35,816 nt of DNA from Planctomycetaceae bacterium (GTDB lineage: Bacteria; Planctomycetota; Planctomycetia; Isosphaerales; Isosphaeraceae), in NCBI GenBank assembly GCA_019237095.1, contig JAFAHT010000361.1, forward strand, positions 1-35,816, written 5' to 3'. Positions 1 through 9,400 of the stretch are shown here, in pieces. A model generated the notes under the pieces. The model searched no databases and was not told the DNA's origin. It was given only the letters and a program-made list of their open reading frames with translations. The position numbers were made by a program, and so were the translations under genes. Positions within the stretch are counted from its first letter, which is position 1. Each line of letters starts with the position of its first letter.

Positions 1-136
1 TTCCAGGTGCGATTCATGCGGGAGAAGTCGCCGTAGCGGCGCTGGCGGCACGCCACGTCGCTCGGGTCGGCAGATGGGGCTCGATCAGGGCCCACTGGTC
101 ATCAGTGAGGTCGCTGGGGTAATGGTGCATTCTCAT
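1..136 (-). pseudogene. N-terminal remnant of an IS5/IS4-like transposase, cut by the window edge
   Basis: Reverse strand from ATG at 136 reads MRMHHYPSDLTDDQWALIEPHLPTRATW..., the typical YPSDLTDxQWALIEPxLP transposase N-terminus. The frame stops after 40 aa (14..136); the next part (RQRRYGDFSRMNRTW) reads in another frame. Confidence 0.5.
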
Positions 137-230
137 GCCATTACTACGCTCGATACTCTCCGAATGTTCACCTTATGGGACAGACTCTAAGCGCCGCAAG
201 TTGCGATCCCCGCCCCGAGGTCCAGGATCT

Positions 231-1127
231 TCAGGCCAGTACCTTCGCTCGATCGCGAAGCGCTTCGATCAGCTTGTTGACCGTGGCGTCGGCATCGTCG
301 CGTACCTTCGCCGCGCTGGCTCCGGCCTCGAGCGCTGCCAGGTGGGCGTCGAGCTTGGCGGCCCAGGCGCGGCATTTCTCAACCAGCCAGGCGCGGTCCT
401 GGGCCGAAAGCGGCTTGTGCGGCGAGAGGATGAGCACGGAACAGCCCTGGCGGAACTCGCTGATCCGCCGGGCCAGGGCGATCGGGTCGTCGGGCCGTTT
501 CTTGAACCACTCGCCGGCGGCGTCGGCAAGTCGATCGAGGTAGACGCCTGGAGGCAAGTCGTCGGCCAGTACGCCTGGGCGGCTCCAGCCCCAGCCAGAG
601 GCCGCGACGGCGGTCGCTCCCTGGTCGCCCCCGCGCTGTCGCTCGACCAGGAAGACTCCGACTCCCAGCACAATGGCCGCCGCCGCGGCGAAGCTCGCGA
701 TCCAGCGGGCCAGAGGAACGACCCGGCGCGAGGGAGAGGCGGCGGCTCGGGAGGTCTGCTGAAGCGGGTCGCTCAGCCGATTCCAGACCCGCCCCAGGTC
801 GTCTTGTTTGCTGGCGGCCTCAGCCGCGCCGCTCAGCCAGCAGGGTCCGCCCTCCGTGAGGATCAACTCTTGCAGCTCGAGCAGGAGGCGCGGGTTGCGG
901 AGCAAGCTCTTCAGGCCTTCAGCCGGCAACGAATCGAGGCCGCGCGACAGCACAGCGTCGCGCCGGTCCCGGAGGATGTCGGTCAGAGAGAGATTATCCG
1001 GATGCTCGCCGTGCACGGCTTCCAGCTCGGCGACGAGCGCGGCGAGGTCCGTATTGACGAGATGGCCCTCCAGCCAGCCGGGCAGCAGTGCCGGGTCGTC
1101 GGGGATTTCCAGCGCGACGAGCTTCAT
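231..1127 (-). CDS. Membrane protein downstream of an ECF sigma factor, putative atypical anti-sigma/regulator
   Basis: 298-aa ORF with one hydrophobic segment (WIASFAAAAAIVLGVGVFLV). Start overlaps the sigma stop (ATGA at 1124-1127). No HxxxCxxC zinc anti-sigma motif seen. Confidence 0.65.
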   Translation of the reverse strand: MKLVALEIPDDPALLPGWLEGHLVNTDLAALVAELEAVHGEHPDNLSLTDILRDRRDAVLSRGLDSLPAEGLKSLLRNPRLLLELQELILTEGGPCWLSGAAEAASKQDDLGRVWNRLSDPLQQTSRAAASPSRRVVPLARWIASFAAAAAIVLGVGVFLVERQRGGDQGATAVAASGWGWSRPGVLADDLPPGVYLDRLADAAGEWFKKRPDDPIALARRISEFRQGCSVLILSPHKPLSAQDRAWLVEKCRAWAAKLDAHLAALEAGASAAKVRDDADATVNKLIEALRDRAKVLA

Positions 1128-1738
1128 CCCAGCGCTCCCTCCACGCAGCTTTTGAGTTGTGCCTTTGCCTGATGGAACAACTTGTGGGCCTGCTCGGGAC
1201 GGAGGTCAAGGCGGCCGCAGATGTCGGTGTAGGAATCACCTCCAAGACGCGCGCGAACCAGCGCGGCGAGCTCGCTCTTCAGTGCTTTGAGGCACCGCTC
1301 GAGTGCGTCCTTTCGCTCCTGCTCCAGCCCGAGAGAGCGAGCCTGGTCGGACCGGCCATCGACCAGGGTCCGGAGATCGCCCAGGTGCGCTGGCCGTTTC
1401 TTGCGGCCCAGGTCGATGATCGCGTTGCGGGCGATCTGGTGCAGCCAGGCGCGGAAGTTTCCCCCCTGGAACTGCACAGGTAGGGAGGCCCACACCCGCT
1501 GCCAGATGTCCTGGTGCAGATCGTCGCGGTCGCTGGCGTGGACGCGCGACGAGAGAAAGGCCAGAAGCAGCGGAGCATGCCGGCGGTAGAGCCCTTCGAA
1601 TGCATCTCTGGCCGCGCGAAAAGCCCGCTCCGACGCATCGCGGCGGGCAATCTCGGCGGCCAGTTCCTCATCGCTCCGGGCCGTCTCGTTCACGATGGCT
1701 GCCATGAGCTCAGAGTTTGCGAAACGAGAGCCCGGCAA
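1124..1738 (-). CDS. ECF RNA polymerase sigma factor
   Basis: 204-aa ORF with region 2 (LYRRHAPLLLAFLSSRVHASDRDDLHQDIWQRVWASLPVQFQGGNFRAWLHQIARNAIID) and a region 4-like C-terminus. Confidence 0.85.
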   Translation of the reverse strand: MPGSRFANSELMAAIVNETARSDEELAAEIARRDASERAFRAARDAFEGLYRRHAPLLLAFLSSRVHASDRDDLHQDIWQRVWASLPVQFQGGNFRAWLHQIARNAIIDLGRKKRPAHLGDLRTLVDGRSDQARSLGLEQERKDALERCLKALKSELAALVRARLGGDSYTDICGRLDLRPEQAHKLFHQAKAQLKSCVEGALG

Positions 1739-1762
1739 TCAAGAGGAAAGGTCTTCCGCCCT

Positions 1763-1843
1763 TCAGCAAGCACGGTCGACAACCACGGCCGGGCTCAACG
1801 GACTGACGGCAACGATCCCTCGAAGTGTGTTCTGGTGGATCAT
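1763..1843 (-). CDS. Possible small ORF/leader peptide upstream of the ECF sigma gene (MIHQNTLRGIVAVSPLSPAVVVDRAC)
   Basis: Reverse strand has AAGGAGACCATC-ATG; 26 codons then TGA, ending 24 nt before the sigma ATG. Confidence 0.35.
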   Translation of the reverse strand: MIHQNTLRGIVAVSPLSPAVVVDRAC

Positions 1844-2091
1844 GATGGTCTCCTTTTCTTGGAAGACTGCGGTCACTATTCGTCCCCACTCGCACTGGAG
1901 AACGAACCACACCGCGATTTCTTCCCATCGAGGCCAGTCAGTTTCTGAAGATCCGGGCCGACCAGGTCACGCCCTGGCTGATCGACGAGGACAGCACGGA
2001 CGAGACGGCATGGGCCAGGCGACTGAGAGCATGGGTGCGCGCCGAGCTGCTCCCTCGCGGCGCGTAGTGCACCGCGAACCTCGCGTAGGCG

Positions 2092-2832
2092 TCAGCCGCC
2101 AATCTGGCCCGGCGCCGGCTGGGCGGTGAACGTGGAGCGTAAGGGTGGGCTGTTTGCGGGCAGCGGCGAGAATTGCGAATCGAGCTCGGACGGCCCCACC
2201 ACCGTGAGCATGAAGTAAAAATGGCACATGCTTCCGGCCACCACGAACAGGTGGAAGAGCTCGTGCGCCTGGAAAACTCCCGGCCAGAGGACAGGCCCGT
2301 GGAGGAGGTTGCAAATGGCTCCGAGGCTGTAAAGCACGCCCCCGGCGACAATCGGAATCAGGGCCCGGTGGGAAAGACGGCGGGCGACCTCGAAGTAGCA
2401 GAAGAGAGCGCCCCATCCCATCCCCAGGTAGAACCCCGTGTACAGCCAGGGCGGCAGGGTTTCGTACTTGAGGCGGATCGTGATGCCCAGCGCGGCCCAG
2501 AACCAGACCAGGCCAAGAACGCCTCGCCTCCAGTGCCGCCGGAGGAAGGTCCAGGCAATCGGGGTATAGGTGCCGGCGATCAATATGTAGATTCCGATAT
2601 GGTCCAAAAGCGCGAATGCCTTGATCCTCTCATCAGGCAGCCGGACGCCGTGATAAAGCGTGCTGCAAGCGGAGCAGAAGATCAGGCTCAACCCGTAGAT
2701 CAAGAGACTGACCTGCTTCGCTCGGTCCCCATGACCTCGCTGCCACAGCACGATGATTCCGGCGAGGGCAATCATCAGCCACAATCCATGGCTCCAGGTG
2801 TTGATCGGTTCGCGAGGGTTGAGAAGATCCAT
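2092..2832 (-). CDS. Hemolysin III / PAQR family membrane protein
   Basis: 246-aa multi-TM ORF with NPREPINTWSHGLWL, SACSTLYHGV and HELFHLFVVAGSMCHFY, matching the HlyIII/YqfA family. Confidence 0.85.
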   Translation of the reverse strand: MDLLNPREPINTWSHGLWLMIALAGIIVLWQRGHGDRAKQVSLLIYGLSLIFCSACSTLYHGVRLPDERIKAFALLDHIGIYILIAGTYTPIAWTFLRRHWRRGVLGLVWFWAALGITIRLKYETLPPWLYTGFYLGMGWGALFCYFEVARRLSHRALIPIVAGGVLYSLGAICNLLHGPVLWPGVFQAHELFHLFVVAGSMCHFYFMLTVVGPSELDSQFSPLPANSPPLRSTFTAQPAPGQIGG

Positions 2833-2971
2833 GCAAGCTCCAATGAGTGAGTCTCGTCGGTCCAGTCCGAGGCCATATCATTCTACTACGCCTGGAAAAA
2901 TGATGCCGCCACGAGGACGAAATCGCTGGCACCCGCCGCTCGCGGGAAGATCACCGGGCAAAGCGACGACT

Positions 2972-5161
2972 TCAGCACTTCGCCCCGCGCAGCAGCCGCA
3001 GGGAGTTGGCGATGACGACGAGAGTGGTGCCGACGTCGGCGGCGATGGCCATCCAGAGGTTGGCCAGGCCACAGAGGGCCAGGATCAGGACAATGGCCTT
3101 GGTGAAGAGCGCGAGGGCGATGTTCTGGCGGATGCGAGCGAGCGTGGCGCGGCTGTGGCGAATCAGCCAGGGAAGGCGGCGGAGGTCGTCACCCATGAGT
3201 ACGATGTCGGCGGTCTCGAGCGCAGCACCGCTGGAAATTCCGCCCAGGGCGATGCTCACGCGGGCGGCGGCCAGGGCCGGTGCGTCGTTGACGCCGTCGC
3301 CGACCATGCCGGTCGGGCCGTGGCGGGAGGATAGGTCGGAGATCGCCGTGACCTTGTCGGCCGGCAACAGCTCCGCGCGCTGCTCGCCGACGCCCAAGGC
3401 GCTGGCCACGGCCGAGGCCGTTCGGGCGTTGTCGCCGGTGAGCATGATCGTCCGCAGGCCAAGGTCGTGCAGCTCGTTCAGAACCTGGGCCGCTTCGGGC
3501 CGCGGCTGGTCGGCCAGGCGAATCCAGCCCAGTGGTCCAGACTCCGCGGTGATCGCGACTGCCGTGCCGACCGCGTCCTCGGCCTTGTCCAGCTCGTCGT
3601 GAAAGGCCGGATGACATAGGCCGGCCTCATCGATGTAGCGGTGGCTGCCGAGGTGATACTCGATCGCGTCGACGCGGCCCAGCGCGCCCTTGCCGGGGAT
3701 CGCGCGGTAATCGTCCGCGACAGGCACATCCAGACGCAGGCCGCGGGCATGGCGGGCAATAGCCTTGCCCAGGACGTGTCCCCCTCGATCTCCCAGGGCC
3801 GCCGCGATCCGCAGCACCTGGGCCTGATCGTCCTGGCCGGGAGCACAGACAACCTCGAGCACGTCGGGCTGGCCCAGCGTCAGGGTTCCCGTCTTGTCGA
3901 AGGCCAGGGCGCGCAGCCGGCCGATCTCCTCGAGGAATGCTCCGCCCTTGATCAGCACTCCGCACCGCGCCGCCGCCGCCAGGCCGCTGACGACGGCCAC
4001 GGGCGTGGCGATGACCAGGGCGCACGGGCAGGCGATGACCAGGATGACCAGCCCCTTGTAAAACCAAGCGTGCCAGAGCGGCCAGGGGGGCATCGACCCG
4101 GCTCCCGCGGCGGCCCAGATCAAGAGCGGCGGGACGACCATGACCAGGAGCGATAGGACCACCACGACGGGCGTATAAATGGCCGCGAACCGGCTGATCC
4201 GCCGCTCGACGGCGGCCCGACCGGCCCGGGCCTCACGAACCTGGGCCACGATCCGCGATATCAAGGAGTCGCTCACCGGCCCGCAGGCTTCGATCTCGAG
4301 CGTGCCCTCACCGCTGACCGTCCCCGCGTACACGGAATCGCCCGGTCCGCGTTCCACCGGCACCGATTCACCGGTGATCGTCTTCTGGTCCACACTGGAG
4401 CGGCCCTTGACCACATTGCCATCGATCGGGATCGTGTCGCCCGCGCGAACCAGGACGCGGTCGCCCGCCCGCACCTGGCCCGCCGGGATTCGTTGAATGG
4501 TTCCATCGGGCCCGATCCGTTCAGCGGTCTGGGGCGCGATCTCCAGAAGGTTGCGGATCGCCCGGCGGGCACGCTCCAGGCTCAGAGATTCGAGCGACTC
4601 GGAGAGGCCGAACAGGAAGGCCACGGTCGCCGCCTCGTCCCATTGCCCCAGCCCGAGTGCCCCCAGGATCGCCAGTCCCATGAGCACGTCGATATCGAGC
4701 CGGAAGCGCCTCAGGCTTCGAACGGCGCGGGGAACAAGCCAGGCTCCCCCGCAACAGACCGCCAGCGCGAAGCAGCCCTGGGCCAGCCTCTGGCCACTGC
4801 CTTTTTCCAGGTCCAGCGTCGGGCCCAGCCTGGCCGCGGCCAGGCCGATTCCCAGTGCCAGCCCGGAACTCACGGTCGAAACCCAGCGCCCATGCCGCGA
4901 CCACCAGGACGTCAAAGCGGGACTTGCCGTTTCGGGCTGGCCCGCCAGTTCGGCCTGCATCCCAGCCCGCTCCCGGACTCGGCGCAGCAACCCCTCGTGA
5001 TCGATCACCCTGGTCTCGTAATCCACGGTCATCAAACCGTGAATCAGGTCGAAGCCCAGCCTCGTCACGCCCGGCGAACCTTCCAGCGCGGCGCGAAGGG
5101 TCTCAACTTCATTGGGGCAATCAAGCCCACGCACACTCAGCGTGCACCGAGATTGGCTCAT
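2972..5161 (-). CDS. Heavy-metal translocating P-type ATPase (ZntA/CadA-like)
   Basis: CPCALVIATP, DKTGTLT, TGES, GDGVNDAPALAAA and an N-terminal HMA-like domain (GLDCPNE). ATG at 5161 (MSQSRCTLSV) is a likely start; the open frame reaches 5332. Confidence 0.92.
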   Translation of the reverse strand: MSQSRCTLSVRGLDCPNEVETLRAALEGSPGVTRLGFDLIHGLMTVDYETRVIDHEGLLRRVRERAGMQAELAGQPETASPALTSWWSRHGRWVSTVSSGLALGIGLAAARLGPTLDLEKGSGQRLAQGCFALAVCCGGAWLVPRAVRSLRRFRLDIDVLMGLAILGALGLGQWDEAATVAFLFGLSESLESLSLERARRAIRNLLEIAPQTAERIGPDGTIQRIPAGQVRAGDRVLVRAGDTIPIDGNVVKGRSSVDQKTITGESVPVERGPGDSVYAGTVSGEGTLEIEACGPVSDSLISRIVAQVREARAGRAAVERRISRFAAIYTPVVVVLSLLVMVVPPLLIWAAAGAGSMPPWPLWHAWFYKGLVILVIACPCALVIATPVAVVSGLAAAARCGVLIKGGAFLEEIGRLRALAFDKTGTLTLGQPDVLEVVCAPGQDDQAQVLRIAAALGDRGGHVLGKAIARHARGLRLDVPVADDYRAIPGKGALGRVDAIEYHLGSHRYIDEAGLCHPAFHDELDKAEDAVGTAVAITAESGPLGWIRLADQPRPEAAQVLNELHDLGLRTIMLTGDNARTASAVASALGVGEQRAELLPADKVTAISDLSSRHGPTGMVGDGVNDAPALAAARVSIALGGISSGAALETADIVLMGDDLRRLPWLIRHSRATLARIRQNIALALFTKAIVLILALCGLANLWMAIAADVGTTLVVIANSLRLLRGAKC

Positions 5162-5504
5162 CAATCTTTGCCTTGTCCGAGTTTGACGCTCGTCATTGAG
5201 AGCGCCGTCTGGGGCGACCTGAACGTACTGCGTGGGAACTCCGCAGGCTGGGCAGCGATCTGCGTGATATCCAATTCTGGGAATTATAGGGCCAACCGGG
5301 GGTTGCGTGAACACGATCAACTCCGGTTTCATGTGGACGCACGCATGTGTGCCTTGCGGTTCTGGAGAGGATTTCCGGGCATTGAATGTTCGACCAGCGT
5401 CTTGTTTGGGATGCGGATATCGAGTCTGATGAGAGAGTCAAGGTCGTTCGGCCATCCGGCACCTGGGGCCGAGGGCGGTCCCATATCGGTCGAGAGACGA
5501 GACG

Positions 5505-6302
5505 ATGGAACAGGATCCGGCGTACCTGGTTCGCTATGGACTGATGGGTCATGTGGGACGGTTCCCGCTCGACCACGGCAGGAGACTCGAGGCGAAGATC
5601 GAGCGTGGTCAGGCGGTTGTGATCCTGACCGATAGGGGCGTGGAGCTCGGTGAGGTCTTGGTTGCTCCTGGTCGTTCATCCCCGCCACGCGATAACGCCA
5701 GCGGATCGCCGGAGGGCGAAGAGCTTGGCTCTTTAACCCGTGCGGCCGACGCTGACCTGAATCATGATCCCGACCGGTCGAGGCTGCTGCGACTGGCCGC
5801 GCCGGCGGACCTGGAAGATGCCCGGCGGTCCGAGGCGCTCCGCGCCGAGCGGTTCACGCTTTGCCAGCGAATCCTGGGAGATGGAGGCTGGACCATCGAC
5901 CTCATCGACGTGGAGCCGCTGCTCGATCAGAACACGACGGTGCTACACGTCCTCGGCGCTCTCGATCTCAACCTGGCCACCCTCCGCGCAGCGTTTCGCA
6001 GCCGCTCGGATTTTGACGTTCTCTTCGAGCCCGCCGGCTCCAGCCCAGGCCTCGCCCGAGGCCCTGCGGTGGCGCCGGAGCATTCCCCCTCGATTCAAGA
6101 GCCGGTCCGCCGGTGCGGAGACTGTGATTGCTCAGATGGTGGTTGTGGAGCGACTGCCTCTGCCAGGAAGCTCTCCACAGCGGCGGTTGCGACGCCGAAA
6201 AACGATTCACCAGCGTCATGCGGAGTCTCCTCGAGCCATTCCGGCTGTGCGAGCTGCGGGGTGTCGAACTGGGTGGCCAGCAGGCGGCGTACCGGCAAGT
6301 GA
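5505..6302 (+). CDS. PSP1-domain (RicT/YaaT-like) protein with Cys-rich C-terminal tail
   Basis: YLVRYGLMGHVGRF...GQAVVILTDRGVELGEVL...LLRLAAPADLEDARR...CQRILGDGGWTIDLIDVEPLLDQNTTVLHVLGALDLNLATLRAAFRSRSDFDVLFE follows the PSP1 pattern. The tail has CGDCDCSDGGC and CGVSSSHSGCASCGV. Confidence 0.7.
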   Translation: MEQDPAYLVRYGLMGHVGRFPLDHGRRLEAKIERGQAVVILTDRGVELGEVLVAPGRSSPPRDNASGSPEGEELGSLTRAADADLNHDPDRSRLLRLAAPADLEDARRSEALRAERFTLCQRILGDGGWTIDLIDVEPLLDQNTTVLHVLGALDLNLATLRAAFRSRSDFDVLFEPAGSSPGLARGPAVAPEHSPSIQEPVRRCGDCDCSDGGCGATASARKLSTAAVATPKNDSPASCGVSSSHSGCASCGVSNWVASRRRTGK

Positions 6303-6354
6303 TGAGCCGACCGACTTTCGCACCGGGAAACGGTCGTCGCCCCAGTGACGCAAG

Positions 6355-6434
6355 ATGCCGTCATCTGCCCTCCGTCATTTGCCATTTGCCATTTGCCATT
6401 TGCCATCTGCCATCTGCCATCTGCCATCTGCCAT
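6355..6434. repeat. 7-bp tandem repeat array (TTGCCAT/CTGCCAT)
   Basis: Uninterrupted (T/C)TGCCAT units at about 6379-6434 (four T-type then four C-type), with degenerate units on the 6355 side. Confidence 0.95.
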
Positions 6435-9400
6435 CGCTGACCCTCGAGCCGTCCTGCTGTCCTTTTTCCGGCTGATCTCCGGCAACCGATCGAGCGCCGC
6501 GTTGATCCGCGTCCGGACCGGATCGAAGTCTTTGTTGCACTGGTACCACTCTTTGAATCGGTCGTTGGCATGGATCGCCAGTTGAAGCTGCTTGGCGGCG
6601 AGAGCGACCTGCGTCCAGTCGGATCGGGCGGCGACGCTGAGGACCATTGCCTTGCAGTAGTGAGACAGGCCCCGGGATTGGTTGAGCTCTTTGCTGCAAG
6701 AAACCGCCATGTCGGCGATTCTCAAGGCCTCGGTGATATGGCCGTAGCGAGCGAACCGCTGGGCCGCGAGGTAGAGGAACCGGAAGACCTGGGGATTCTT
6801 GCGCAGCTCGGCGATCAGGTTGGGGTGATTCAGGACCAAGTCAAGGTCGTTCCTGGCTTCCTGGAGGTGGCCCTGCTCTAGCGACTGCATCATCCGCGCC
6901 ATGCGGGCAGTGATGTGCTGGGGATCGAGAGTGAGGATCTTCTCGAGCTCGGCTGCCGCGATCGCCAGCGCATCCGGCGTGCTGGCATGTGCCCCTGGCG
7001 TGGTTCGGTCGGTCTCGGCGGCCTCATCGCGAAGCTTGTTTGTGCCCGCCTTGGTGATGATGGTCAGAGCCAGCGCGGCGCGGGCGTCAAGCTCATCCGG
7101 CTGGATCTCCTCGGGCTCCACCAGCGGGTCGCCCGGTTGAGCCGTGAAGACTGGATTGAAGTCAAGATCCAGGGCCCGCTGTGAGGCTGGCACTGTGGCC
7201 GGTAGGGGATTGCCTGCGCCCTGGCCGGGAGGGTTGCGGAAGAATCCTCGGGTCAAGAACCTGCCGAGCAGGTCGACCCGCCGCAGATCGTCCTCCAGCC
7301 CCTCGGTCTGGCCCAGGCTCATTCGGATCCAGGCGCGCGATCGGTAGAACTCCGCGTAATCCGGGGCCGAGTCCAGGGCGCGGCTGCACTCGCGAAGGGC
7401 ATCATCCAGCAATCCCAGATGACTGAGGCACGAGACGGACTGGCCGTGCAGGGCGGCATTCTCAGAGCGCCGCTTCTTGCAGCACTCGAGGTGCCAGGCC
7501 GCTTCGGACCATCGTTCCAGTTGGAAACAGACGACCGCGGCACGATAATGGCCCCAGAACGAGTCGGGACTACGGGCCAGAACGCGGTCATAATGCTGCA
7601 AAGCCTGGTCCGGATCGGGCGCGTCTTCCAGCTCCGCGGCCACGCCCAGCAGGTAGTCTTCGAGCCACGGCGGCTCGGGAGGTCGCCTCGCCAGGCTCTC
7701 AGGCGCGGTGTCTGGTTCAGGCGGAAACGCGATCTGTTTTTGAGCCTGAGAGTCGGGCGTTCCGCTCTGGGCCAGCCTGGCATGCAGCCGCCGGCGCAAG
7801 GTCTCGAAGGCTTGAAGCGGCGGTGTCGTACTCACCCGGTCGAGAAATGCGAGGGCCCGGCGCCAGTCGCCCGGTGAGTCGGGCCGGTCCCCGAGAGCCC
7901 GGCAGTAGCGGAAGGTCTGTTCCATCAGCCAGAGCGCAAGGTCGTTGCGATCCCCCTCGGGAAGGTTCCGTACCTCTTCTCGCTGCCGCCAGTCACCACG
8001 ACCGAAGACATCGTACTCTTTCAGTGCGTGAGCTGCCGTTGCCACTATCTCGGGGGCGTCCGGGTTCTGAAGCCGGGGACTGTGGGGGCGCTGAAACTGG
8101 AACGCAAGGGACTCGATGTCGTGTGACCACTGTGGTCGATGGAGGAGTGCTGGCCATTGGCGCTGAAACTGGAATGCATGGGACTCGATGTCGTCCCAGT
8201 TCCGGGCCAGCTTGAACATGGCCATGTCCTTGAGCGTCAAGCGCGACTGGATCCGGCTCACCACCAGGTACGTCGTGACCAGGCACATCACCAGTGCCAG
8301 TCCCACGGCGAAGAGCAGTTTCTTGCTCCGCCGCGCACAGCGGGGCAGGGTCTGAGACCAGAATGGCTCGGCGGCGTAAGCCAGCGGCAGGTCGGCCCGC
8401 CAGCGGTCCAGATCCTCGGCCAGCTCGAGCGCCCGCCGGTATCGGCCCGCGGGGCGGACGGCCAGGCAACGCTCGAGAATTGCGCGAAGGCCAGGGGGGA
8501 TCGACTGACCGGCGGCGGACTCGGAGGTGCGAATGACGGCCAAAGCCCCGCGCTCGCGGAACGAGCCATATTCCGCCGCCAGGTCGGGCATCGTCTTTGG
8601 CGTACGTGCCGGGGCGTCCCGATCGCGCATCACCGCCGGCGACGCGGCCGTGAGGGCTTCCAGCAAGACGATCCCCAGCGAATAAATGTCGGCACTGTGC
8701 GGATCGTCGCCCTCCGAGGGCTCGACCTCGCTCGAATGCCGGGTATCGGAGGCGGTGGAACCCAGGGAGGCGATCGCCCCCAAGCGTTCCGGCGCCATGT
8801 AGGCCAGGGTCCCTCCCAGATCTTCGAGCGGACCGTTGGTCTTCTCGAACGACCAGTTCCAGGCCAGGTTGAAGTCCAGAAGCATCGGGTTGCCGTCGGC
8901 CGTCAGCAGGATGTTCGATGGCTTCACATCGCCATGGATGACGTCGCGGCATTGCGCATGGTCAAGGGCGTCGGCCAGCCGGGCCGTGATCCAGGCCATG
9001 GCCTGGCAGTCGGTCAGACTGTTCAGGATCTCGCGCGCCGGACGCGCCGGATTGACGCCAGAGTATTCGGCGGCGGCGACGGCGTCAAGGTCTTTGAGCA
9101 GATCGCCACGCGAGCCACGAGGCCGGCGGAACCGGCGGCGATGATCGAGGACGGCCGAGAGGGTCGCGCCTCCCAGGAAAGGCATGCAAATGAGCTGGAA
9201 AGCTCCATCATCGACCACGGCATGCGACAGGATCTCGACGATGTGGGAATGCCGTACCCGGGCCAGCAGCCATGGCTCGCGCGTTGGCCTCGTAGACAGC
9301 TTCAGGATCACCAGCCGGTTTTCCAGGTCGCGCTGCTCTGCCAGGAAAACCCGCGCGAAGGCCCCTCGCCCGAGCTCGCGCCGCAGCAGGTAAGGACCGA

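Noticed and set aside
135-1172. 345-aa + strand ORF
   Set aside because: Antisense to the ECF-linked membrane protein; composition not protein-like.
6355-6434. CRISPR array
   Set aside because: Units are 7 bp with no spacers; a simple tandem repeat, not CRISPR.
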